From positions 1 to 55,407 of the forward strand of contig NZ_ATHL01000018.1 of assembly GCF_000445125.1 (NCBI RefSeq): DNA of 55,407 bases, read 5' to 3'. Positions 45,848-55,407 of the stretch are shown one piece after another. Numbering within the stretch: the stretch's first letter is position 1; every line of letters begins with the position of its first letter. A program made the position numbers and the translations under genes. The notes beneath the pieces are model-generated. The model had not been told where the DNA came from and made no database searches. It saw only the letters and a program-made list of their open reading frames with translations. The DNA comes from Novosphingobium lindaniclasticum LE124. GTDB lineage: Bacteria; Pseudomonadota; Alphaproteobacteria; Sphingomonadales; Sphingomonadaceae.

Positions 45848-47641
45848 TCAAAACTGCCGCAGCACGCCTAGAAACGCCTCGCCATAGGCTTCCAGCTTGC
45901 GCGCACCGACGCCGCCGATCTCGCCCAGCTCCGCCAACGACGAAGGACGCGCGGCGGCCATTTCGCGCAAAGTGGCGTCATGGAAGACCACGTAGGGCGG
46001 CACTCCGGCCTCTTGCGCCAGGTCGCGGCGGAGGGTGCGCAGGGCGTCGAACAGCGGATCGCCCACGGGATTGGCGCCGCCGTCGGCCGCGCCGCGTCCG
46101 CCGCGCTTCTTCTTTTCGCGCTTCGGCGGAACGACGATCATCACCGACGCCTCGCCCTTGAGGATTTCGCGCGCGTCGCCACCCAGCGAAAGGCCACCGT
46201 GCTCGGTCGGCAGCAGGCTGCCGCGCGCCTGGAGTGCGCGCGCAAGAGGCTTGAGCAGCGGCTGCTCATCGGCGGAGAGAATTCCGAAGACCGAAAGCTG
46301 GTCGTGCCCGCGCTGGAGCACGCGGTCGTCGCTGGCGCCGGTCAGCACTTTTTCGAGATGGCCGAGGCCGTAGCTCTGCCCGGTGCGATAGACCGCCGAG
46401 AGCAGCTTGCGGGCGAGTTCGGAAACATCGATCACGCCCGCCGGTTCAAGGCAGTTGTCGCAATTGCCGCAGCTCTGCGCCGGCGTCTCTCCGAAATGCC
46501 GGAGGAGTACGGCGCGGCGGCACTCGGCGGTTTCGACAAGCCCGGCCAGGGCATCGAGGCGCTGGCGTTCGCTTTGCAGGCGGTGCGGCTCGATCTCGGA
46601 CAGGCGCTGGCGGGCGCGGGCGAAATCGTCCGCGCCCCAGAACATCACCGCCACCGAAGGATCGCCGTCGCGGCCGGCGCGGCCGGTTTCCTGGTAATAG
46701 GCCTCGATCGACTTGGGGATGCCCGCGTGGGCTACGAAGCGCACGTCCGGCTTGTCGATGCCCATGCCGAAGGCGACCGTGGCCACCATGACCATGTCTT
46801 CCGAGGCGACGAAGGCCGCCTGGTTGCGGGCGCGCACTTCGGGATCGAGCCCGGCGTGATAGGGCAGGACGCGGCGGCCGGTGGCCGAGGCGAGCGTTTC
46901 CGCCAGTTGTTCCACGCGGGCGCGGGTGGGGGCGTAGACGATGCCGGGGCCGGGATTCTCGTCCATCACCGCTTTCAGCTGCCGCATCGCATTGTCGCGC
47001 GGGCGGATGCTGTAGCGGATGTTCGGGCGGTCGAACCCGGCGACGATCAGGCCTTCGTCGGGGATGCCGAGCTGGGCGAGGATGTCGGTGCGGGTGTGAT
47101 GGTCTGCCGTGGCCGTCAGCGCCAGGCGCGGGACTTCGGGGAAAGCTTCGAGCAGCGGCCTCAGCAGCCGGTAGTCGGGGCGGAAATCGTGCCCCCATTC
47201 GGAGACGCAGTGCGCCTCGTCGATGGCGAAGAGGGCGACGCGCGACTGTTCCAGCAGCTCGCGGAAATGCGGTTGGCTGGCGCGTTCGGGGGCGATGTAG
47301 AGCAAGTCCAGCTCGCCCGCGCGGAAGCGGTCCATGGTGAGGCCGCGATCGGCATCGGCGCTGGTCAGGGTGGCGGCGCGGATGCCGTTGGCGGTGGCAG
47401 AGCGCAGCTGGTCGTGCATCAGGGCAATCAGCGGTGATACGACGACGCAGGTTCCTTCCAGCATCACTGCCGGAAGCTGGTAGGTCAGTGACTTGCCCGC
47501 GCCGGTGGGCATGACGGCCAGGGTCGAGCGGCCCGAGAGCGCACGGGTGACGACCTGTTCCTGCACGCCGCGAAAGGCATTGAACCCGAAGGTCGCGTGG
47601 AGCGCTTCGTGGGCATCAGGCAGGAGATCGGCAGCTGGCAC
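45848..47641 (-). CDS. recQ: ATP-dependent DNA helicase RecQ
   Basis: A 597-residue RecQ helicase, 3'-5' unwinding in the RecF pathway. Walker A is MPTGAGKSLTYQLP (GAGKS 47-51), the DEAH box FAIDEAHCVSEWGHDFRPDY (141-144, with the aromatic-rich loop), motif VI YYQETGRAGRDG, zinc-binding cysteines in ECRRAVLLRHFG and CGNCDNCLEP, the winged helix, a Lys/Arg-rich linker, and a C-terminal HRDC domain (FDALRTLRRDLAQEAGVPPY). Length and domain set are normal. The start at 47641 is directly followed by the family N-terminus. Confidence 0.96.
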   Translation of the reverse strand: MPAADLLPDAHEALHATFGFNAFRGVQEQVVTRALSGRSTLAVMPTGAGKSLTYQLPAVMLEGTCVVVSPLIALMHDQLRSATANGIRAATLTSADADRGLTMDRFRAGELDLLYIAPERASQPHFRELLEQSRVALFAIDEAHCVSEWGHDFRPDYRLLRPLLEAFPEVPRLALTATADHHTRTDILAQLGIPDEGLIVAGFDRPNIRYSIRPRDNAMRQLKAVMDENPGPGIVYAPTRARVEQLAETLASATGRRVLPYHAGLDPEVRARNQAAFVASEDMVMVATVAFGMGIDKPDVRFVAHAGIPKSIEAYYQETGRAGRDGDPSVAVMFWGADDFARARQRLSEIEPHRLQSERQRLDALAGLVETAECRRAVLLRHFGETPAQSCGNCDNCLEPAGVIDVSELARKLLSAVYRTGQSYGLGHLEKVLTGASDDRVLQRGHDQLSVFGILSADEQPLLKPLARALQARGSLLPTEHGGLSLGGDAREILKGEASVMIVVPPKREKKKRGGRGAADGGANPVGDPLFDALRTLRRDLAQEAGVPPYVVFHDATLREMAAARPSSLAELGEIGGVGARKLEAYGEAFLGVLRQF

Positions 47642-48027
47642 GGGACGCTTATGGCAGAACGGAGACGGGTCTGAAAACCGCTGGAGGGAGGATTTCCTCC
47701 GTTTCGGTCAAATCGCAGGGGGCTGAGGCTGTCCGGTAGTGGCGCGAGAGCGATTGGGGGTGAGGCTCTCGATGTTCGAGCGGTTTGGACATGCTCGAGG
47801 GGCGGTTTGACGATGGGTAGGTGAGCATCTCGTGGAACCGGGCTTAGACGAAGCTGGTCATGAGCGCCCCTGGAAGCGCCGTGCACCAGCCGTCAACACT
47901 TCCCTCGTCATCGCGAGCGAAACGAAGCAACCCAAGGGGGGCGCTCTGGATTGCTTCGTCGGCGTCGCCTCCTCGTAATGACGAAGGGGAGCCGGAGGGC
48001 GGGAGGCTCCGGGGGAGGCGGCTGAGC
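47642..48027. other. Intergenic region between recQ and metH C-terminal gene
   Basis: This 386-base gap contains the recQ promoter region, a short dyad GGAGG-ATTT-CCTCC at 47687-47700, and the family-C repeat at 47906-47983. I see no supported gene; a frame entering from 47860 is the antisense of metH. Confidence 0.5.
47906..47983. repeat. Family-C palindromic repeat
   Basis: Left arm 47906-47934 (CGTCATCGCGAGCG, AAGCAACCCA) and right arm about 47947-47983 (TGGATTGCTTCGTCGG, CGTAATGACG) are inverted imperfect copies, a hairpin-forming unit similar in ends to the copy at 33084-33162. It is located just beyond the metH stop. Confidence 0.75.
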
Positions 48028-50730
<2,703 letters not shown>

Positions 50731-50750
50731 GGTCTGTCGTTCTCGTTGAG

Positions 50751-51275
50751 TCAGTTCGCAAGCTCTAGGGCGAGCACGTAATCGTCGTAGGTCTTGCCGC
50801 CGACATCGAAAGTCCGGGTGCCGATCGTCTGGAAGCCGTGCTTGGCGTAGAAGGCGAGGGCGCGGTGGTTGTCGTTCTTCACGCCCAGCAGCAGGCGTTT
50901 GTGTCCGGCAGCCGCCTCGCGCACGATCCGCATCATGGTGCCCGCCATCATCGAGCCCTGGAAGCGCGAGAGCAGGTAGATGCGCTTCAATTCCAGATCG
51001 CCCTCCTGCGCGAGTTCCAGTTCGGGCGCGCAGATCAGAGCATAGCCGACCGGGGCATGGCCCGGCTCGACTTCGGCCAGCCAGGCCTTCGCGCCTTGCG
51101 TCAGGTACTTGCGGTAGTTCTCCGCCGTGTGCTGCTTGCGGCAATGCGCGACGATCCCCGCGCCGTCCACGAAGCCCGCGAAGCTTTCCAGGAACGTCGC
51201 GGAAGCCACCAGCGCCAGCGCCTCGGCATCGTCGGCGGTGGCCGGCCGGATGCGCCAGATGGGAAAGTCGGTCAT
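50751..51275 (-). CDS. GNAT family N-acetyltransferase
   Basis: A 174-residue GNAT domain. It shows the beta-alpha start [18 protein letters not shown], the acyl-CoA region [20 protein letters not shown] (R/Q-x-x-G-x-G/A type, here RFQGSMMAG), and [23 protein letters not shown]. The substrate is unknown. It is placed between the two halves of methionine synthase: 4 bases after the N-terminal gene and 20 bases before the C-terminal gene. This makes co-expression with the methionine cycle certain in practice, though the functional link is not shown. Confidence 0.88.
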   Translation of the reverse strand: MTDFPIWRIRPATADDAEALALVASATFLESFAGFVDGAGIVAHCRKQHTAENYRKYLTQGAKAWLAEVEPGHAPVGYALICAPELELAQEGDLELKRIYLLSRFQGSMMAGTMMRIVREAAAGHKRLLLGVKNDNHRALAFYAKHGFQTIGTRTFDVGGKTYDDYVLALELAN

Positions 51276-51279
51276 CGGC

Positions 51280-52326
51280 TCAGCCCGCCATGGTAAAGGG
51301 TTCGAGCCCCGCAAGGCGCGTTACCGGCTTCAGTTCCGGCAATTTGCGCGGCGAGAGGCCGGCGACCTTCTGCGCCATGGCGGCGATGTGGTCCGGCGTG
51401 GAGCCGCAGCAGCCCCCCAGCACGTTGACTTGTCCCGCGACCGCCCATTCGCCCACGAAGCCCGCCGTGGTTTCGGGCATCTCGTCGTACTGTCCGAGTT
51501 CGTTGGGCAGGCCCGCGTTCGGGTAGATCATGATAAGGGTGTCCGCGAGCTCGGACAGGGTCTTCACATGGGGGCGGAGCTGGGTGGCGCCGAACGAGCA
51601 GTTCAGCCCGATCGTCACCGGCTTCGCGTGCCGCACGGCATGCCAGAACGCCTCGACCGTATGGCCCGAAAGGTTGCGGCCGGACAGGTCGGTCAGCGTC
51701 ATCGACATCATGATCGGCACTTCACGGCCAAGGTCGGCTTCGAGCTGGCGCACCGCCATGATCCCGGCCTTGGCATTGAGCGTGTCGAACACCGTTTCGA
51801 TCAGGATGAAGTCCGCGCCGCCTTCGACAAGGGCGGCGGCCTGTTCCTTGTAGACCTCCACCAGGTCGTCCCATCCGATCTCGCGATAACCGGGATCGTT
51901 GACGTCGGGGCTGAGCGAGAGCGTCTTGTTGGTCGGCCCGATCGCGCCGGCCACGAAGCGCGGGCGTCCATCCTTGGCCTGGTATTCGTCGGCCAGGCGC
52001 CGCGCCAGCTTGGCCGATTCGACGTTGATCTCTCGCACGAGGTGCTCGGCCCCGTAGTCGGCCTGGCTGATGCGGTTGGCCGAGAAGGTATTGGTCTCGG
52101 CGATGTCCGCCCCGGCCTCGAAGTAGGCGCGGTGGATTGATTCGGGCACTTCGGGCTTGGTCAGGGCGAGGATGTCGTTGTTGCCCTTCTGGTCGTGGGA
52201 GAGGCCGAGATTTCCGGCATAGTCCGCATCGCTGAGCTTCCAGCGCTGGATTTCGGTGCCGAAGGCGCCGTCCGTGATGAGGATGCGCTTGGCCGCTTCG
52301 GCGAGGAACTGTTCTCTGGCACTCAT
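51280..52326 (-). CDS. metH: Methionine synthase, homocysteine-binding domain (split MetH N-terminal part)
   Basis: A 348-residue homocysteine S-methyltransferase (Pfam S-methyl_trans) barrel equal to MetH domain 1. Zinc/homocysteine cysteines are in IGLNCSFGA and NVLGGCCGSTPDH. The N-terminus reads ILITDGAFGTEIQRWKLSDADYAGN, typical for MetH. It has to work with the separate 900-residue protein. ATG 52326 has AAGGA eight bases upstream; ATG 52335 is too close to it. The gene follows metF by 90 bases. Confidence 0.95.
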   Translation of the reverse strand: MSAREQFLAEAAKRILITDGAFGTEIQRWKLSDADYAGNLGLSHDQKGNNDILALTKPEVPESIHRAYFEAGADIAETNTFSANRISQADYGAEHLVREINVESAKLARRLADEYQAKDGRPRFVAGAIGPTNKTLSLSPDVNDPGYREIGWDDLVEVYKEQAAALVEGGADFILIETVFDTLNAKAGIMAVRQLEADLGREVPIMMSMTLTDLSGRNLSGHTVEAFWHAVRHAKPVTIGLNCSFGATQLRPHVKTLSELADTLIMIYPNAGLPNELGQYDEMPETTAGFVGEWAVAGQVNVLGGCCGSTPDHIAAMAQKVAGLSPRKLPELKPVTRLAGLEPFTMAG

Positions 52327-52416
52327 GGTCTTCATCCTTGATCGCCCGTCCGGGCCCGGTCCTGCCGAACCGTTCGCGCGCGCCTTGCTGCACGAACGGT
52401 CCGGAGACAAGTCTGC

Positions 52417-53319
52417 TCAGGCTTCCGCCTTGGGGCGCAGGCCCAGGAGCTGGCAGATCGCATAGGCCTGTTCGGCGCGGTTGAGCGTATAGAAGTGGAA
52501 ATCGCGCACGCCGCCCTGGTAGAGCCGGCGGCACAAGTCGGCGGCGGCGACCGCGGCCACCAGCGCGCGCGGGCCGGGGCGTTCGTCCAGACCCTCGAAC
52601 ATTTTCTCCAGCCAGCCGGGAATCTCGGTGTTGCCGGACATGCGGCGAATCGCGGCGAAGCTTGTCACCGGCATGATGCCCGGCAGGATCGGCGTGGCGA
52701 TTCCAGCGGCCAGCGCCTTGTCGAGGAAGCGGAAATAGGCGTCCGTCGAAAAGAAGAACTGGGTGATGGCGCGATTCGCGCCGGCGTCCAGCTTGCGCTT
52801 CAGATTGTCGAGATCGGCATCGGCGCTGGCCGCTTCGGGATGGATTTCGGGATAGGCGGCTACCGAAATGTCGAAGTCGTGCCGCGCCTTCAGTCCGGCC
52901 ACGAGATCGGCAGCGCCGCTATAGCCTTCGGGGTGCGGGGTGAAAACGCCGCCCTGGGCCGGCGGCGGATCGCCGCGAAGGGCGACGATGTGGCGCACGC
53001 CGGCCTCCCAATACTGGTCGGCGATCTCGGCGATCTCGTCCTTGCTGGCCCCGACGCAGGTGAGGTGGGCCGCCGGAACCAGCGATGTCTCGCGAACGAG
53101 CCGCGACACCGTGGAATGCGTGCGCTCGCGCGTCGAGCCACCGGCGCCGTAGGTCACCGAAACGAAGCTCGGATCGAGGGGCGCGAGCTGGGTGATCGCA
53201 TCCCAGAGCTGTTCCTCCATCTTCTCCGTCTTGGGCGGAAAGAATTCGAAGGACACGGAGATGTCGCCGGGCAGGTCTTCGAACAGCGGAGCGGAGACCG
53301 GTCGTTCGGCAAAGGTCAT
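52417..53319 (-). CDS. metF: 5,10-methylenetetrahydrofolate reductase
   Basis: A 300-residue FAD-dependent TIM-barrel enzyme that supplies 5-methyltetrahydrofolate to methionine synthase. Seen: VSFEFFPPKTEKMEE with catalytic Glu25, FVSVTYGAGGSTRERT, AHLTCVGASKDEI, HIVALRGDPP with the flavin-contacting Asp, and ITQFFFSTDAYFRF. Family length is normal. Its start overlaps the stop of the ArsR-methyltransferase regulator by four bases, so the regulator and metF are coupled. Confidence 0.96.
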   Translation of the reverse strand: MTFAERPVSAPLFEDLPGDISVSFEFFPPKTEKMEEQLWDAITQLAPLDPSFVSVTYGAGGSTRERTHSTVSRLVRETSLVPAAHLTCVGASKDEIAEIADQYWEAGVRHIVALRGDPPPAQGGVFTPHPEGYSGAADLVAGLKARHDFDISVAAYPEIHPEAASADADLDNLKRKLDAGANRAITQFFFSTDAYFRFLDKALAAGIATPILPGIMPVTSFAAIRRMSGNTEIPGWLEKMFEGLDERPGPRALVAAVAAADLCRRLYQGGVRDFHFYTLNRAEQAYAICQLLGLRPKAEA

Positions 53320-54311
53320 GGCAGTTCGGTCTTTCTGTCTTGAATCTCGGAAAGCGGAGCGGTCGGCAGGCGTCTGGCCGTCCAGATCTTCACGGTAAGC
53401 GGGTCTCCCGGCAGGATCGTCGGCAGTTCGGGCGCGAAACCCGCTTCGGTAAGCAGTGCCGCCATCTGCTCGTCGGAGAAGCCGAGGCGGGCATGAGCAT
53501 GGCGTTCGCGCAGTTCCTCGCGCTCATGGGCGGCCAGATCGACCACGGCGATGCGCCCGCCTTCGCGCGTGACGCGTGCCGCTTCGGCCAGGACTATGCC
53601 GGGATCCTGCGCATAGTGCAGGACCTGATGGAACAACACGGTGTCGAAGTCGGCGGCGGAGAAGGGCAGGCTGGTGAAGTCGCCTTGGACCAGCGACACC
53701 TTGTCCGCCGGCAAAGATTGCAACCGCGCGCGGGCAATTCGCAACATGTCCGGGCTCTTGTCGAGCGCGGTGACGTGGCGGGCGCGTGCCGCCAGCAACT
53801 CCGCCATGCGGCCGGTGCCGGTGCCCACATCGAGCAGGGCGCCCAGCTTCTCCCGGCCGAATGCCGCCAGAAGGGCATTCTCCACGGGTCCGTCGGCGCC
53901 GTGGAGCTGGCGCAGCGTGTCCCACTCCTCGGCATGGACGGCGAAGTAGTTCTGGGCGCTCACTTCGCGGGCATCGCGAATCGCAGCGAGCTGGCGGCGA
54001 TCCTCGGCGCAGCGCGCGGAAAAGGCGGGATCGTCTCGCTCGGCAACCGTCAGGAGCTGCGCGGCAGCGGCGCCCATCGGCGGCTCGCTTTTCTCCTTCA
54101 CCGCCGTGCGGAGAAAGACCCAGCTACCTTCCTTTCGCCGCTGCGCGAGACCCGCGTCGCACAGGATCTTGACGTGCCGGGAGACCCGCGGCTGGCTCTG
54201 GCCGAGCACTTGCGCAAGCTCTCCGACCGCCAGTTCCATATGCGCGAGCAGGCGCATGATGCGCAGTCGCGTCGGCTCGGAAAGAGCCCTCAGAAGCGGG
54301 TCGATTTTCAT
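53316..54311 (-). CDS. ArsR-family regulator fused to a SAM-methyltransferase domain (SahR-like)
   Basis: A 331-residue two-domain protein. Residues 1-95 are an ArsR-type winged helix (MKIDPLLRALSEPTRLRIMR, SQPRVSRHVKILCDAG). From about 130 a class I methyltransferase fold follows with the SAM motif LLDVGTGTGRMAELL, acidic ALDKSPDML, and FDTVLFHQVLHYAQDP. Regulators of the SahR type, ArsR family and responsive to S-adenosylhomocysteine, control the methionine cycle in Proteobacteria; this gene heading a metF-metH operon fits that role (inference). The SAM fold may serve as a sensor rather than an enzyme. The start at 54311 lies 7 bases from a perfect palindrome, so autoregulation is likely. 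Confidence 0.9.
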   Translation of the reverse strand: MKIDPLLRALSEPTRLRIMRLLAHMELAVGELAQVLGQSQPRVSRHVKILCDAGLAQRRKEGSWVFLRTAVKEKSEPPMGAAAAQLLTVAERDDPAFSARCAEDRRQLAAIRDAREVSAQNYFAVHAEEWDTLRQLHGADGPVENALLAAFGREKLGALLDVGTGTGRMAELLAARARHVTALDKSPDMLRIARARLQSLPADKVSLVQGDFTSLPFSAADFDTVLFHQVLHYAQDPGIVLAEAARVTREGGRIAVVDLAAHEREELRERHAHARLGFSDEQMAALLTEAGFAPELPTILPGDPLTVKIWTARRLPTAPLSEIQDRKTELP

Positions 54312-54318
54312 GCGAGGG

Positions 54319-54340
54319 CATATAAAGATATCTTTATATG
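54319..54340. promoter_or_regulatory. Perfect 22-bp palindrome, probable operator of the methionine operon
   Basis: A perfect 22-bp palindrome centred at 54329/54330, half site CATATAAAGAT. It is AT-rich in a GC-rich genome and lies directly upstream of the ArsR-methyltransferase start codon. ArsR dimers bind such dyads. The short distance to the start (7 bases) means bound repressor would block initiation or early transcription. Confidence 0.8.
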
Positions 54341-54479
54341 TGCGCAAGCCCTAGGATTTCTGCGGATTTCCGCACTCTTACTTCCTATTTGCGTTGGCCC
54401 AATGTCTCGTCTAAAGAATGGCACCGCAGGCTTGCCTGCAAGCGTTGGCCTATGCGCCAAACAATGCAAGGGGATTCGC

Positions 54480-54653
54480 ATGAAGAAGATTGCTTTTGCC
54501 GCGTTCGCGTCGGCTGCCGCTCTGTCGCTCGCTGCTTGCGGTGGCGAAAAGCCCACCGAAGCTGCTACCGAGTCGGTTGAGACCCTGCCCGAGGAAACTC
54601 TGGCTGCTACCACCGAAGCGGCTACCGAAGAAGCCACCGCGGCTGCCGAGTAA
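54480..54653 (+). CDS. Small acidic putative lipoprotein
   Basis: A 57-residue product: lipoprotein signal KKIAFAAFASAAALSLAAC, Cys20, then a mature part of mostly Glu, Ala and Thr (TEAATEEATAAAE at the end). No domain is recognised. AAGGGG six bases before ATG 54480 is a good ribosome-binding site, and a rho-independent terminator follows at 54767-54790, so it is probably a real monocistronic gene. Confidence 0.72.
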   Translation: MKKIAFAAFASAAALSLAACGGEKPTEAATESVETLPEETLAATTEAATEEATAAAE

Positions 54654-54766
54654 TCGGTTCGGGGGCTGCGCACCGATCCTTTCGGTTTGCCGGCCCCCAG
54701 ATGCTTTCCGTCCGCTCTTGAAAATCGAGGGGGGAATTCCGGAAAGTCCGTCCGAGACGGAAAAAG

Positions 54767-54790
54767 CCCTCCCCTTCGGGAGGGTTTTTT
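54767..54790 (+). terminator. Rho-independent terminator
   Basis: Perfect 7-bp stem CCCTCCC (54767-54773) and GGGAGGG (54778-54784), tetraloop CTTC, then six T. Preceding A residues extend the stem. It ends the small lipoprotein transcript and may also serve the convergent gene. Confidence 0.9.
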
Positions 54791-54871
54791 ATTGCCTATC
54801 TTCGGCGTACCAACGGAGCTGCCGATTGTTTCGGGAGCTTGCGGGCAAGTTCCGGAACCGCGACCCTGCCC

Positions 54872-55099
54872 TCAAGGACACCTGGTGAACTGGCCCTTCT
54901 TCGGACCGGAGGCGAAGCGGCATTTGCCGTCCTTGCCCTTGACCGTCATCGTCGTGACCTTCGTCGTGGTCTTTTTCGTGACCACGGTCTTGCAGGGCAC
55001 GAACTTGCCCTTGGCGTCACGGCAGGAATTTGCTGCCATGGAGGGGGTAGCTGCCAGAAGTCCAGCTACGGCGGCGGCGGCCATCAGTTTGCGAATCAT
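54872..55099 (-). CDS. Small secreted basic protein with paired cysteines
   Basis: A 75-residue product with a signal peptide ending in TPSMAAN. The mature part is Lys/Thr-rich and carries two similar Cys-bracketed units, CRDAKGKFVPC and CRFASGPKKGQFTRC, joined by a Thr/Lys-rich linker (VVTKKTTTKVTTMTVKG). Four cysteines suggest two disulfides. No family is recognised. The start at 55099 has AGGGAGAG upstream; the frame extends to 55210 without a signal sequence. It converges with the small lipoprotein gene. Confidence 0.68.
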   Translation of the reverse strand: MIRKLMAAAAVAGLLAATPSMAANSCRDAKGKFVPCKTVVTKKTTTKVTTMTVKGKDGKCRFASGPKKGQFTRCP

Positions 55100-55356
55100 G
55101 ATCGCTCTCCCTTGTCGCACCTTCGCATTCGCCTCTTTTCTCTGACTGCGCCAAACGGCATTTCGCTTCGATGAACCTCGGTCCTCGCTATGCGAAGGCT
55201 CGATGAGCACAGTATCCGAATAAACTTTCGAAACCCGCGAATGTTTCTCTTGTCAGATCGAAAAAGCCGATCTAGAGGGCTGCCTCCCACGCCGCAGCGG
55301 CTACGCTGCAGTGAGGGGCCGGTTCGTCCACCCAGGTGCGATCCGCTGAAATGGAC

Positions 55357-55407
55357 GGGGCCTTAGCTCAGCTGGGAGAGCGCCTGCATGGCATGCAGGA
55401 GGTCAGC
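55357..55407 (+). tRNA. tRNA-Ala (GGC anticodon), 5' part only
   Basis: The sequence starts with the acceptor strand GGGGCCT, followed by the D arm AGCTCAGCTGGGAGAGC and the anticodon arm CCTGC-AT-GGC-AT-GCAGG, giving anticodon GGC. It is cut by the window edge in the variable region, so the T arm and 3' acceptor are missing. Confidence 0.93.

Noticed and set aside
55357..55407. tRNA-Ala as an integration (att) site for a mobile element
   Set aside because: No integrase or duplicated tRNA end is visible, and the tRNA is cut by the window edge, so this cannot be supported.

Overview
The window is high-GC, densely packed chromosomal DNA from an alphaproteobacterium, almost certainly a sphingomonad (Sphingomonadales, Novosphingobium/Sphingomonas-like). 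The clearest markers are a serine palmitoyltransferase with its own acyl carrier protein (sphingolipid synthesis), a DivK cell-cycle regulator, GapR (DUF2312), DUF3572, DUF1244, a DksA that has lost most of its zinc cysteines, and a B12-dependent methionine synthase split into two genes. I see no transposase, integrase, phage gene, CRISPR array or rRNA. The only RNA gene is a tRNA-Ala(GGC) cut by the right edge.

Layout, left to right. 1-2.6 kb: a lipoprotein substrate-binding protein cut by the left edge, a PilZ protein and dksA. 2.6-6.2 kb: a short Sel1-like gene facing a tight minus-strand operon (DUF3572, HAD hydrolase, RidA, glycerophosphodiesterase, FemAB-like acyltransferase). 6.2-8.3 kb: divK, then the acyl carrier protein and spt. 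8.3-15.1 kb: FMN reductase, a tiny lipoprotein, arfB, an RluA-type synthase, aminotransferase, a pabB-pabC fusion and a HerA-like ATPase. 15.2-18.2 kb: a probable operon of a periplasmic EF-hand protein, an OmpR-type regulator and a histidine kinase. 18.2-23 kb: a cupin remnant, aminopeptidase P, oligopeptidase B and a thioesterase. 23.2-26.7 kb: alanine dehydrogenase divergent from an Lrp-type regulator, then a Kef-type antiporter. 27-34.8 kb: ftsK, a thiE-like gene head-to-head with yggS, pyk, DUF1244, sugE/gdx, gapR and a CPBP protease. 35-38.1 kb: yebC-ruvC-ruvA-ruvB. 38.4-47.6 kb: a Ser/Thr-rich protein with a sorting-signal-like tail, acnA, an EamA transporter, an L,D-transpeptidase, a YaiI-type protein and recQ. 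48-54.3 kb: a methionine-cycle operon (ArsR-methyltransferase regulator, metF, metH N-terminal part, GNAT, metH C-terminal part) behind a perfect 22-bp palindrome. 54.4-55.4 kb: two small exported proteins and the tRNA.

The window is mostly core metabolism and housekeeping, and I see no clearly new system. The parts most worth a second look are regulatory or structural: the methionine-cycle operon with its palindrome, a 10-bp dyad flanking the ald/lrp promoter region, tandem ACGG-loop hairpins upstream of sugE (possible guanidine-II riboswitch), the Ser/Thr-rich CTERM-like protein, and three families of intergenic palindromic repeats present in at least eleven places. Many long antisense reading frames here are by-products of high GC. 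Start sites were chosen from ribosome-binding sites, N-terminal family resemblance and operon spacing, and are inferences.
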